This document shows positions 7,159 to 13,187 of a stretch of 13,187 nucleotides of DNA, piece after piece. Each line of letters starts with the position of its first letter. Positions within the stretch are counted from its first letter, which is position 1. This DNA comes from Soehngenia sp035406565 (GTDB lineage Bacteria; Bacillota; Clostridia; Tissierellales; Tissierellaceae), in NCBI GenBank assembly GCA_035406565.1, contig DAONLG010000040.1, forward strand, positions 1-13,187, written 5' to 3'. The position numbers were made by a program, and so were the translations under genes. The notes below the pieces were generated by a model, which did not search any database, was not told the DNA's origin, and worked only from the letters and a program-made list of their open reading frames with translations.

Positions 7159-9258
7159 TTGGGGAAAATTAGTGTTTTTCTATACGATAACATAGGAAAT
7201 ACTTATGAAAGAAAAAACAAATATCTTTTAGAACTTGCACTTCTTGATGAAAAAATCAAAAATGAAAAGGACAATGATTTAAAAAGAAAATTAAAAAAAC
7301 AAAGAAGAGAAATAAAGAAAAATAAGAGCAAGCACTCTTATATAATATCTTTGAGAGATTATGAAAAAAAAGAGAAAGCATTTTTAAATGAGCTTAAAAG
7401 AAGTAAAAAGGAATACATTAAAAGCTTAAAAGAGGATAAAACGAACCGAAAGCTTATAAAGCTTAAGACAAGGTTATTTGAAAGCGAGAAAAAATTGACT
7501 TTCTACAAAGAATATATTGATTTATCTTATGATGCAGAATTCGAATATAGAAAAGCAAGTCTAGATACAATTCATCTACCTAAGATAATAGAGTTCTTTA
7601 TCGATGGGCAGAGTGAACTAAGCAGTGCATTAGCGGAAAAAGAAAAGTTAAAAAATCTTGATGAAAATGATTTTAATAATGAGTTTAAGAGATTCAAAGC
7701 TTTCCAGAAAGACATTCTTAAGGAAGAGAAATTAAGAATTAAAAATTTAAGGAAACAGGGATTAATTTCAAAGAAAGCTGAAGAAAACAGGTTAAAAGAA
7801 ATTAAAAAGAAATATGACAATGCTTTAGAGATAAAGAAAAGAGAATCAAAAAAATTTGCAAACAAAGAATTTATAAAAACCAAAAAATATGAATTGAAGA
7901 AAAATTTAAAAACGATGACAAAGGTTCTTGAAGCAGATATTTCTGACTATAGGAGAAAAACACCGGTTGAAATTGAAAAAACAATACCTTATTATTCATA
8001 TTTAACTATACTAATTCCAGGATTAGGGCAAGGGCTAAATAAACAGTATATGAAAATGCTTTTATTTTTCATAGCTACAATTTTCATCTATTTAGTAGCA
8101 GTACCATATGCTTTAGGGTATGGGAATTATCAAGGGCAAGGTATTGCAGGACTTATAAGTTTAGCAGAAGGTGGACTTAGGATTCATAAGTCGATAATAT
8201 TCATGATTGAAGGAATTGTAGCAGTATTTCTTTCAATAATTGCTGTGGGAATACTCATAATATCATTTTTAGATGTGCACAAAGTTGAGAAAAATGCCAT
8301 TAAAGGTATCAGACCTAGCAATTGGTTTGAAACCAAAATGACAATTTCAGAAGAAGGATTTCCATACATTGTATCACTTCCAGCACTCTTAATTATAGTA
8401 TTCATAGTTCTCGTGCCTATTATGACAACTTTCCTATTGTCATTTACCAACATGGATCCGCAGCATCAATCGAAGTTTACTTGGATCGGATTGAATAATT
8501 ATAAAATGATCATAATGGGAGAGGGCCTTGCAGGTAAAGTTTTCTGGCTTATTCTTGGTTGGACTGTTATATGGACATTAGCAGCGACAACTTTAGCGAT
8601 ATTAATCGGATTTATACTCGCTCTATTGGTGAATAATGAAAGGATAAGGGGAAAAAAATTTTTCAGAACTATATATTTACTCCCATGGGCTGTCCCTGCG
8701 TTTATAACTATAATGTTCTTTAGCATAATGGTAGCACCTGGGGGAGTACTGACAGAGATAATTAATAATCTAACCGGGCTAAAAGTTGAAATAAAAAACA
8801 ATCCTACTCTAACGAGAATAGCACTGATATTGATGCAGGGTTGGCTTGGCAGCTCATACATTTTTATTCTCACAACAGGTGTACTTCAGGCAATACCTGG
8901 AGATTTATATGAAGCTGCTGACATGGATGGAGCTACTGCTTGGGATAAAATAAGAAGAATAACTGTGCCGCTTGTATTATTTCAGACGGCACCGCTGTTA
9001 GTTACACAGTACACTTTCAACTTTAACAATTTCTCTGCCATATTTTTATTTAATGGAGGAGGACCTTTTGATCCTATAAAATACGGGAATTTAGCCGGAT
9101 CATCGGATATATTGATTTCTTACATTTACAAACTTACTATGGATAATCAATACCAAGCTATAGGTGCAGCTATTACCATGTTTATATCATTAGGTCTTAT
9201 GATATTTACATTTATTGGATTTAAAAATTCTAAGCAATTTAAGGAGGGAAGACTGTGA
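7159..9258 (+). CDS. malF: maltodextrin ABC transporter permease MalF with long coiled-coil N-terminal extension
   Basis: Permease subunit of 699 residues, far longer than usual (about 290-430 in Gram-positives, 514 in E. coli). Residues 15-275 are strongly charged, Lys/Glu-rich, helical and coiled-coil-like, without membrane segments. Next come YLTILIPGLGQGLNKQYMK (281-299), similar to the PGLGQ element of TM2-type small membrane domains, and helices at about 300-320, 347-371 and 402-428. The permease core of about five helices follows, with the EAA loop EAADMDGATAWDKIRRITVP at 585-604, where MalK docks. The family's usual length suggests an N-terminal fusion. The start is uncertain: GTG 7150 is in frame, but it lies inside AAAGGCGGTGA (7143-7153), which is one base off the full anti-Shine-Dalgarno complement. 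That site is well spaced for TTG 7159, so I prefer the TTG. Confidence 0.88.
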   Translation: MGKISVFLYDNIGNTYERKNKYLLELALLDEKIKNEKDNDLKRKLKKQRREIKKNKSKHSYIISLRDYEKKEKAFLNELKRSKKEYIKSLKEDKTNRKLIKLKTRLFESEKKLTFYKEYIDLSYDAEFEYRKASLDTIHLPKIIEFFIDGQSELSSALAEKEKLKNLDENDFNNEFKRFKAFQKDILKEEKLRIKNLRKQGLISKKAEENRLKEIKKKYDNALEIKKRESKKFANKEFIKTKKYELKKNLKTMTKVLEADISDYRRKTPVEIEKTIPYYSYLTILIPGLGQGLNKQYMKMLLFFIATIFIYLVAVPYALGYGNYQGQGIAGLISLAEGGLRIHKSIIFMIEGIVAVFLSIIAVGILIISFLDVHKVEKNAIKGIRPSNWFETKMTISEEGFPYIVSLPALLIIVFIVLVPIMTTFLLSFTNMDPQHQSKFTWIGLNNYKMIIMGEGLAGKVFWLILGWTVIWTLAATTLAILIGFILALLVNNERIRGKKFFRTIYLLPWAVPAFITIMFFSIMVAPGGVLTEIINNLTGLKVEIKNNPTLTRIALILMQGWLGSSYIFILTTGVLQAIPGDLYEAADMDGATAWDKIRRITVPLVLFQTAPLLVTQYTFNFNNFSAIFLFNGGGPFDPIKYGNLAGSSDILISYIYKLTMDNQYQAIGAAITMFISLGLMIFTFIGFKNSKQFKEGRL

Positions 9259-10154
9259 TGAAGAAAAGAAAAGAGAACAAAGAAAAATTATATCTTTCTG
9301 ATAAACCTCCATTGACTTTATTTGGTAAAATAGGAATATTTTTAACATATGTTGTGTTGTTTGCTTGGGTTTATGCCATTGTCTGGCCACTTTTTCAAAT
9401 GTTCGTTTCAGCGTTCAATGGGAAACAGCAACAATATATAATGGCAAACTCCAATTTTGAGTTTTCAATTAGACATTTTCAATACCTTTTTACAGAAACA
9501 CTTTATTTGACATGGGTTAAAAATACTTTGATAATTGCGGGAACAACTGCACTATTGACTTTAATTGTTGTATCATTTACAGGATATGCATATTCTAGGT
9601 ATAGATTTAAAGGCAGAAATGCATCTTTAATGGCGATCATGTTAATCCAGACTATACCTACATTTGCTGGTATAACAGCTTATTTTACAATGCATTCAAT
9701 AGTTTCGTCTATAATTCCTCAATTCAGCAGACAGATGATGTTAATTTTAATTTACACAGGGGGTGCAATAGCCTCTAATACATTTATTCTAAAAGGTTAT
9801 ATAGACTCTGTTTCTACAGAATTAGATGATGCTGCTAAAATTGATGGATGCTCTAATTTCAATGTTTACAGGTTGATAATCATGCCAATAGCTAGGCCAA
9901 TGCTAACTATTATCGCGCTTTGGTCATTTATCGGCCCTTTTATGGATTATTTATTAGCTAAAGTGCTTTTAACGAGTCCGCAATCATATACTTTAGCTGC
10001 TGGGCTTTATACACTTGTAACCGATTTTAGGACTATGAATCAACCGGCTTTTGCAGCAGGAGGGCTTTTAACTGCTGTGCCAATTGTAATACTATTCATA
10101 GCTTTGCAAAAACAGCTTGTATCTGGACTAACAAGCGGTTCTGTAAAAGGATAG
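9258..10154 (+). CDS. malG: maltodextrin ABC transporter permease MalG
   Basis: Second permease subunit, 298 residues with six predicted membrane helices (about 23-45, 87-112, 121-146, 162-180, 212-231 and 268-288). The EAA loop reads ELDDAAKIDGCSNFNVYRLIIMP (about 188-210), with DDAA in place of the more common EEAA. The C-terminal LVSGLTSGSVKG resembles the MalG ending LVxGLTxGxVKG. It pairs with MalF to form the translocation pore. ATG 9258 overlaps the malF TGA by one base; GTG 9255, immediately before it, is also possible. The ribosome site AAGGAGGG (9241-9248) suits either. The overlap indicates coupled translation and equal amounts of MalF and MalG. Confidence 0.93.
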   Translation: MKKRKENKEKLYLSDKPPLTLFGKIGIFLTYVVLFAWVYAIVWPLFQMFVSAFNGKQQQYIMANSNFEFSIRHFQYLFTETLYLTWVKNTLIIAGTTALLTLIVVSFTGYAYSRYRFKGRNASLMAIMLIQTIPTFAGITAYFTMHSIVSSIIPQFSRQMMLILIYTGGAIASNTFILKGYIDSVSTELDDAAKIDGCSNFNVYRLIIMPIARPMLTIIALWSFIGPFMDYLLAKVLLTSPQSYTLAAGLYTLVTDFRTMNQPAFAAGGLLTAVPIVILFIALQKQLVSGLTSGSVKG

Positions 10155-10166
10155 GGGGATTATATA

Positions 10167-11252
10167 ATGAAAGTAGAACTTAAAAACATAGGTAAAAAAT
10201 ATGAAGGCAGGGAAGATTTCACCTTAAGAAATATAAATCTAGATATTGATGATAAAGAATTTTGTGTAATATTGGGGCCATCAGGCTGTGGCAAAACCAC
10301 TCTATTGAGAATGATAGCAGGTCTTAATTCTATCACTGAAGGGGATCTTTTATTTGACGGGAGGAGAGTAAATACAGTACCACCTAAAGATAGAGATATC
10401 GCGATGGTTTTTCAATCATACGCTCTATATCCTCATATGACAGTTTACGACAATATGGCTTTTTCTCTTTCAATGAGAAAAGAAAGAAAAAAAATAATCG
10501 ATGAAAGAGTAAGAGCTGCTGCAAAGCTTTTGCAAATTGAAGATTATCTGTATTCTAAGCCTGCAGATATTTCAGGAGGGCAACGACAAAGAGTTGCATT
10601 AGGTAGAGCGATTGTCAGAAATCCGAAGGTATTTTTGATGGATGAGCCTTTGTCAAACTTAGATGCTAAGTTAAGAGAGCATATGAGAGTTGAACTTGTG
10701 AGAATCCATAAACAATTAGGTACTACATCAATATATGTAACACATGACCAAACGGAAGCTATGACTATGGCTACTAAGATAGTTTTATTAGACAAAGGGA
10801 AAATTCAGCAAGTAGGAAAGCCTGATGACTTTTACAATAAGCCAAGTAATATTTTTGTTGCAAAATTTATTGGTTCGCCTACAATGAATATTATAGATGG
10901 AATATACAAAGAAGGTAAGTTCATATCAAAGAATGAGACAATAATTCTCACACCATCTAAAGAAGATAGAATTGCTCTAAAGGGATATGAAAATAAAAAT
11001 ATTTCAATAGGCATAAGACCTGAAAGATTTGAGAGCGGTGGAGAATTTGGAGATACATTTACAGCCACTATCGAAGTGGTTGAAATGCTTGGAAAAGAGA
11101 AAATACTCCATGCTAGATTATCAGATGGTTCAGATTTAGTGATATCAACTCCGGGCCATTATGTGTACAATGAAGGAGAGGTACACAAATTTGGATTTGA
11201 TATAAATGCTATTCACTTTTTTGACACAGAAACGACTATGAGAATTAATTAA
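10167..11252 (+). CDS. malK: MalK/MsmX-type sugar ABC transporter ATPase
   Basis: Cytoplasmic ATPase of 361 residues that drives MalFG. All ABC motifs are seen: Walker A GPSGCGKTT (37-45), Q-loop Gln83 in MVFQSYALYPH, signature ISGGQ (135-139, Ile in place of the common Leu), Walker B VFLMDEP (155-161), D-loop SNLDAKL, and switch His193 in VTHDQTEAM. The region from about 240 has the MalK-type OB/TOBE extension, including IGIRPERF. In many Firmicutes one such ATPase serves several sugar importers, so it may also partner transporters elsewhere; its place in this operon points to MalFG first. It starts 12 bases after malG, with AGGGGGA (10153-10159) as the ribosome site. Confidence 0.94.
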   Translation: MKVELKNIGKKYEGREDFTLRNINLDIDDKEFCVILGPSGCGKTTLLRMIAGLNSITEGDLLFDGRRVNTVPPKDRDIAMVFQSYALYPHMTVYDNMAFSLSMRKERKKIIDERVRAAAKLLQIEDYLYSKPADISGGQRQRVALGRAIVRNPKVFLMDEPLSNLDAKLREHMRVELVRIHKQLGTTSIYVTHDQTEAMTMATKIVLLDKGKIQQVGKPDDFYNKPSNIFVAKFIGSPTMNIIDGIYKEGKFISKNETIILTPSKEDRIALKGYENKNISIGIRPERFESGGEFGDTFTATIEVVEMLGKEKILHARLSDGSDLVISTPGHYVYNEGEVHKFGFDINAIHFFDTETTMRIN

Positions 11253-11267
11253 AAGGATGAAGATAGA

Positions 11268-12308
11268 ATGCAAAGTATTAAGAGAACTACTATAAAAGAT
11301 GTTGCAAAGATGGCTAATGTTTCACCATCAACAGTGTCAAGAGTAATATCCAATAGTCCCAGGATAAGCGAAGAAACTGCAAAACGAGTAAAAGATTGCA
11401 TGAATGAATTAGGGTATTATCCTAATGCTATTGCAAGGTCTTTAGCTAGTAGTGTATCTAATACCATTGGCCTTATCATGCCTGTAAGACCAGGAGAAAC
11501 TCTACTAAATCCTTTTTTTCAGGAAGCTTTAAGAGGAATTGTAAGGGGTGCTACTGTTTTTTCTTATGATGTATTGTTAGCAACATTTCAAGGTGGAGAA
11601 GATGAAATAGATTCAATGAAGAAGCTAATTAGTGCGTCAAAAATTGATGGAGTAATTCTAATGACAAGTAGAGTTAATGACAAAGCAATAAAGTATCTAA
11701 AGGAAATTAATTTTCCGTTTTGCGTAATAGGATCACCTTTAAATGATATGGAAATTTTTAATCATGTGGATAATGACAATATAATCGCCTCATATGAATT
11801 AACTAAACATCTAATAGATGAAGGAAAGAAAAAGATATCCATCATAGCCGGAGATAAAAATATGATAGCTACCGTTCATAGAATAAAAGGATATGAAAAA
11901 GCTCTTATTGAAGCTCAATATAGAATAGATGAGAATTTGATTTATACAGGCGATTTTGATGAAAAAACAGGATATACTTACGCAAAGTACTTATTTGACA
12001 ATAAAATAAATCCAGACGCAATACTTGCGACAGACGATTTAGTAGCATTTGGAGTAGTTAGATATCTGTTAGAAAAAGATATAAAAATACCAGAGGAAGT
12101 TGCAGTAGCAAGCTTTAACAACAGCATACTTTCTAGACAATTTCAAATATCAATTACATCGGTAGATATACATGCGGATACATTAGGAGAAGAAGCAGTA
12201 AAAATATTGATTGAATATATAAACGAAGGGAAAGTTAAAAGAAAAATAGTTCCGCATACAATACACATAAGGAAGTCGTCATTAAGTAGAAGCTCTCGCT
12301 TAAAATGA
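11268..12308 (+). CDS. malR: LacI/GalR-family transcriptional regulator, probable maltodextrin repressor
   Basis: Repressor of 346 residues. The N-terminal helix-turn-helix TIKDVAKMANVSPSTVSRVI (8-27) and the hinge helix with YPNAIARSLAS (51-61) are textbook LacI family; the hinge Leu59 would insert at the central CpG of the operator. From about residue 66 (TIGLIMP) a periplasmic-binding-protein-like domain follows, with GVILMTSR, the ATDDLVAFGVVRYL region and a closing ITSVDIHADTLGEEAVKIL segment, where the inducer should bind. The inducer, probably maltose or a short maltodextrin, is inferred from context. The gene starts 15 bases after malK, with AAAGGATG (11252-11259), so it is co-transcribed and likely autoregulated through the sites at 1349-1368 and 5290-5309. 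Its stop codon lies inside a terminator. Confidence 0.92.
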   Translation: MQSIKRTTIKDVAKMANVSPSTVSRVISNSPRISEETAKRVKDCMNELGYYPNAIARSLASSVSNTIGLIMPVRPGETLLNPFFQEALRGIVRGATVFSYDVLLATFQGGEDEIDSMKKLISASKIDGVILMTSRVNDKAIKYLKEINFPFCVIGSPLNDMEIFNHVDNDNIIASYELTKHLIDEGKKKISIIAGDKNMIATVHRIKGYEKALIEAQYRIDENLIYTGDFDEKTGYTYAKYLFDNKINPDAILATDDLVAFGVVRYLLEKDIKIPEEVAVASFNNSILSRQFQISITSVDIHADTLGEEAVKILIEYINEGKVKRKIVPHTIHIRKSSLSRSSRLK

Positions 12309-12320
12309 GAGCTTTATTTT
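12290..12320 (+). terminator. Rho-independent terminator of the maltodextrin operon
   Basis: AAGCTCTC (12290-12297) pairs with GAGAGCTT (12307-12314) around a 9-base loop, followed by the T-rich TTATTTTT. The stop codon of the regulator gene (12306-12308) overlaps the 3' arm. Confidence 0.8.
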
Positions 12321-12329
12321 TAACTTTTA

Positions 12330-12358
12330 TTGAAAAACAATTACATTAATGGTATCAT
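12330..12358 (+). promoter_or_regulatory. sigma-A promoter of the 204-residue unknown gene
   Basis: TTGAAA (12330-12335) and TATCAT (12353-12358), each 5/6 to consensus, are separated by exactly 17 bases. Transcription should begin near 12365. This makes the next gene a separate unit after the operon terminator. Confidence 0.72.
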
Positions 12359-12365
12359 CAATATA

Positions 12366-12381
12366 TAGTGAATTGTCACTA
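12366..12381 (+). promoter_or_regulatory. operator-like inverted repeat at the transcription start
   Basis: TAGTGA (12366-12371) and TCACTA (12376-12381) form a perfect 6-bp inverted repeat with a 4-base spacer directly at the predicted start site. It does not resemble the two maltodextrin operators (no central CG), so another regulator would be involved. It could also be a short 5' mRNA hairpin. Confidence 0.4.
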
Positions 12382-12404
12382 AATTCTTAAAAGTGGGGGA
12401 TAAT

Positions 12405-13019
12405 ATGGATCATAAGATTATTGAAGAAAATTTACAACAAATCGACTCTGTGATTTCAAGTAAAATAATAATTGGAGAGGAAAGTCAGATTGAAGAAATC
12501 CATATTGTTTCCAATGGCGCACGAAATCCTAAGCAAATTGCAAGAGACGTTGAATCAGTTCTATTGGCAAATTTTGATTATAGGATTGATCATAGGAAAA
12601 TCAGCGTTGCCCAATTAGATGATATAGATATAAGAAAGATAAAACCTAGATTAAAATTAAATGGAATTTCAAAAGAAACATCAGGAAACAAAGCCAATGT
12701 AAAGGTCAGCATTCTTAAAGCTGATGAGGAGTTCGTTGCTCTTAAAACAGGCATTAATTCTAACAGAAATATAGAAAGAATGCTTGCTGAAGCTACTGTC
12801 ATGGCAGTAGAAGATTCCCTTGGGATTAATGATTTATTTATAGTGGAAGATATAAGAAATATTAATATTGCTAGTGTACAAGTTGTTGTAGTACTAGTTT
12901 CAAGCTTGATGAATGGTCAGGAGATCATATTATCTGGCTCATGTGTTGTAAAAAATGATTATTACCTTTCAGTTGCAAAAGCCACTCTAGATTCAATCAA
13001 CAGATTTTTAACAAAATAG
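12405..13019 (+). CDS. conserved-looking protein of unknown function, two alpha/beta halves
   Basis: I do not recognise a named family for this 204-residue, soluble protein. There is no signal peptide or membrane helix. The first half has a beta-alpha-beta pattern: IEEIHIVSN (29-37), helix NPKQIARDVESVLLANF (41-57), and DHRKISVAQL (62-71), which reads like a conserved motif. The second half (about 98-204) has strand VKVSILKADEEFVALKTG, helix RMLAEATVMAVEDSLG, a long hydrophobic strand VQVVVVLVSSL (158-168), and a final helix LSVAKATLDSINRFL. This second order loosely recalls ligand-binding or dimerisation domains such as the LeuA C-terminus, but that is a guess. ATG 12405 has GGGGGA (12395-12400) at the right spacing; the in-frame GTG at 12393 lies before that site and is rejected. 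It has its own promoter, so a link to maltodextrin use is not implied. Confidence 0.78.
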   Translation: MDHKIIEENLQQIDSVISSKIIIGEESQIEEIHIVSNGARNPKQIARDVESVLLANFDYRIDHRKISVAQLDDIDIRKIKPRLKLNGISKETSGNKANVKVSILKADEEFVALKTGINSNRNIERMLAEATVMAVEDSLGINDLFIVEDIRNINIASVQVVVVLVSSLMNGQEIILSGSCVVKNDYYLSVAKATLDSINRFLTK

Positions 13020-13122
13020 CCTAAAATGCCGGCTAAAATGAAGCGAAGATAAATGAGCGAAGCGAATATAGCATGCTTAACTAGCGGATGAGCAGAGTAC
13101 TCTGTGAAGGAGGCTATATTCG
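13020..13122 (+). promoter_or_regulatory. intergenic leader with nested inverted repeats
   Basis: CGAATATAGC (13063-13072) and GCTATATTCG (13113-13122) form a perfect 10-bp inverted repeat, the 3' arm ending directly at the next start codon. Inside its 40-base loop lies a perfect 12-bp palindrome, CAGAGTACTCTG (13093-13104). The ribosome site AAGGAGG (13107-13113) sits at the inner edge of the outer stem. The 5' part holds a direct repeat CTAAAATG (13021-13028 and 13033-13040) and three GCGAA units (13043, 13057, 13062). I match this to no known riboswitch class and see no clear promoter or T-run terminator. A structured translational leader is inference. Confidence 0.5.
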
Positions 13123-13187
13123 ATGAAAAAGATCGCAACTATATTGTTAAGCGTTTTAGCACTTGCTTTAGCAGCAGGCGCAAACTT
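13123..13187 (+). CDS. start of an exported protein (partial, cut by window end)
   Basis: Only the first 21 codons and two bases are present. They encode MKKIATILLSVLALALAAGAN, a standard Sec signal peptide: positive n-region, about 12 hydrophobic residues, then small residues before a probable signal peptidase I site near AGA. No lipobox cysteine has appeared by residue 21. ATG 13123 is preceded by a strong AAGGAGG (13107-13113) with a 9-base spacing. The function cannot be told from this piece. A secreted product fits the setting, but a role in polysaccharide use is unproven. Confidence 0.75.
   Translation, partial: MKKIATILLSVLALALAAGAN

Noticed and set aside
5644..8873. Open frames on the minus strand within malE and malF (for example 5644-5973 and 8499-8873)
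   Set aside because: They lie opposite strongly supported genes, have no ribosome sites or recognisable motifs, and their compositions are what antisense reading of AT-rich genes gives.
13080..13122. Hammerhead-like ribozyme (GGATGAG, hairpin, then GAAGG)
   Set aside because: The core reads CGGATGAG rather than CTGATGA and GAAG rather than GAAA, and the required third stem and cleavage site are absent.
13020..13122. Known riboswitch in the final leader
   Set aside because: Compared from memory with c-di-GMP-I and -II, c-di-AMP, TPP, fluoride and glycine consensus elements; none of their core motifs are present.
1..13187. Insertion sequence, prophage, CRISPR array, tRNA or rRNA
   Set aside because: No transposase or integrase, terminal repeats, repeat-spacer pattern or RNA gene signature was seen on either strand.

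Overview
This window looks like chromosomal DNA of a low-GC, Gram-positive anaerobe in the Clostridia/Tissierellia part of Bacillota. The signs are strong AT bias, purine-rich Shine-Dalgarno sites, sigma-A type promoters, frequent TTG starts, a lipoprotein-type solute-binding protein and a LacI-family regulator. All genes are on the + strand. I saw no mobile element, tRNA, rRNA or CRISPR array. The taxonomic statement is inference from style, not from a marker gene.

Layout: (1) 1-1292 is a single-gene unit: a near-perfect sigma-A promoter, a baeRF-family (bacterial eRF1-like) protein, and a terminator hairpin overlapping the stop codon. (2) About 1311-12320 is a maltodextrin operon: promoter plus LacI-type operator, 4-alpha-glucanotransferase (malQ), alpha-glucan phosphorylase (glgP/malP), an internal regulatory gap with a GC-rich hairpin and a second matching operator, maltodextrin-binding lipoprotein (malE), a large intercistronic hairpin, a small four-helix membrane protein of unknown function, an unusually long MalF permease, MalG, the MalK-type ATPase, the LacI-family repressor (malR-like), and a terminator. 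(3) 12330-13019 holds a separately promoted gene for a 204-residue protein of unknown function. (4) 13020-13187 holds a leader that can fold, then the start of an exported protein cut by the window end.

How the genes work together: MalE captures maltodextrins outside the membrane, MalF/MalG with the ATPase import them, MalQ disproportionates short chains into longer ones, and the phosphorylase releases glucose-1-phosphate. The LacI-family protein at the operon end probably represses its own operon. Two 20-bp sequences with a central CG and the shared form TTRTRCAAnCG, one over the malQ transcription start and one just upstream of malE, are good candidates for its binding sites.

Less ordinary parts: the MalF permease carries about 270 extra charged, coiled-coil-like residues plus a PGLGQ-type membrane hairpin at its N-terminus; an unrecognised four-helix membrane protein sits between malE and malF; two intercistronic hairpins lack terminator T-runs; and the final leader has a 10-bp inverted repeat closing directly against a start codon. 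I found no clear evidence of a wholly new multi-gene system; the best novelty candidates are the modified transporter and the two uncharacterised proteins.
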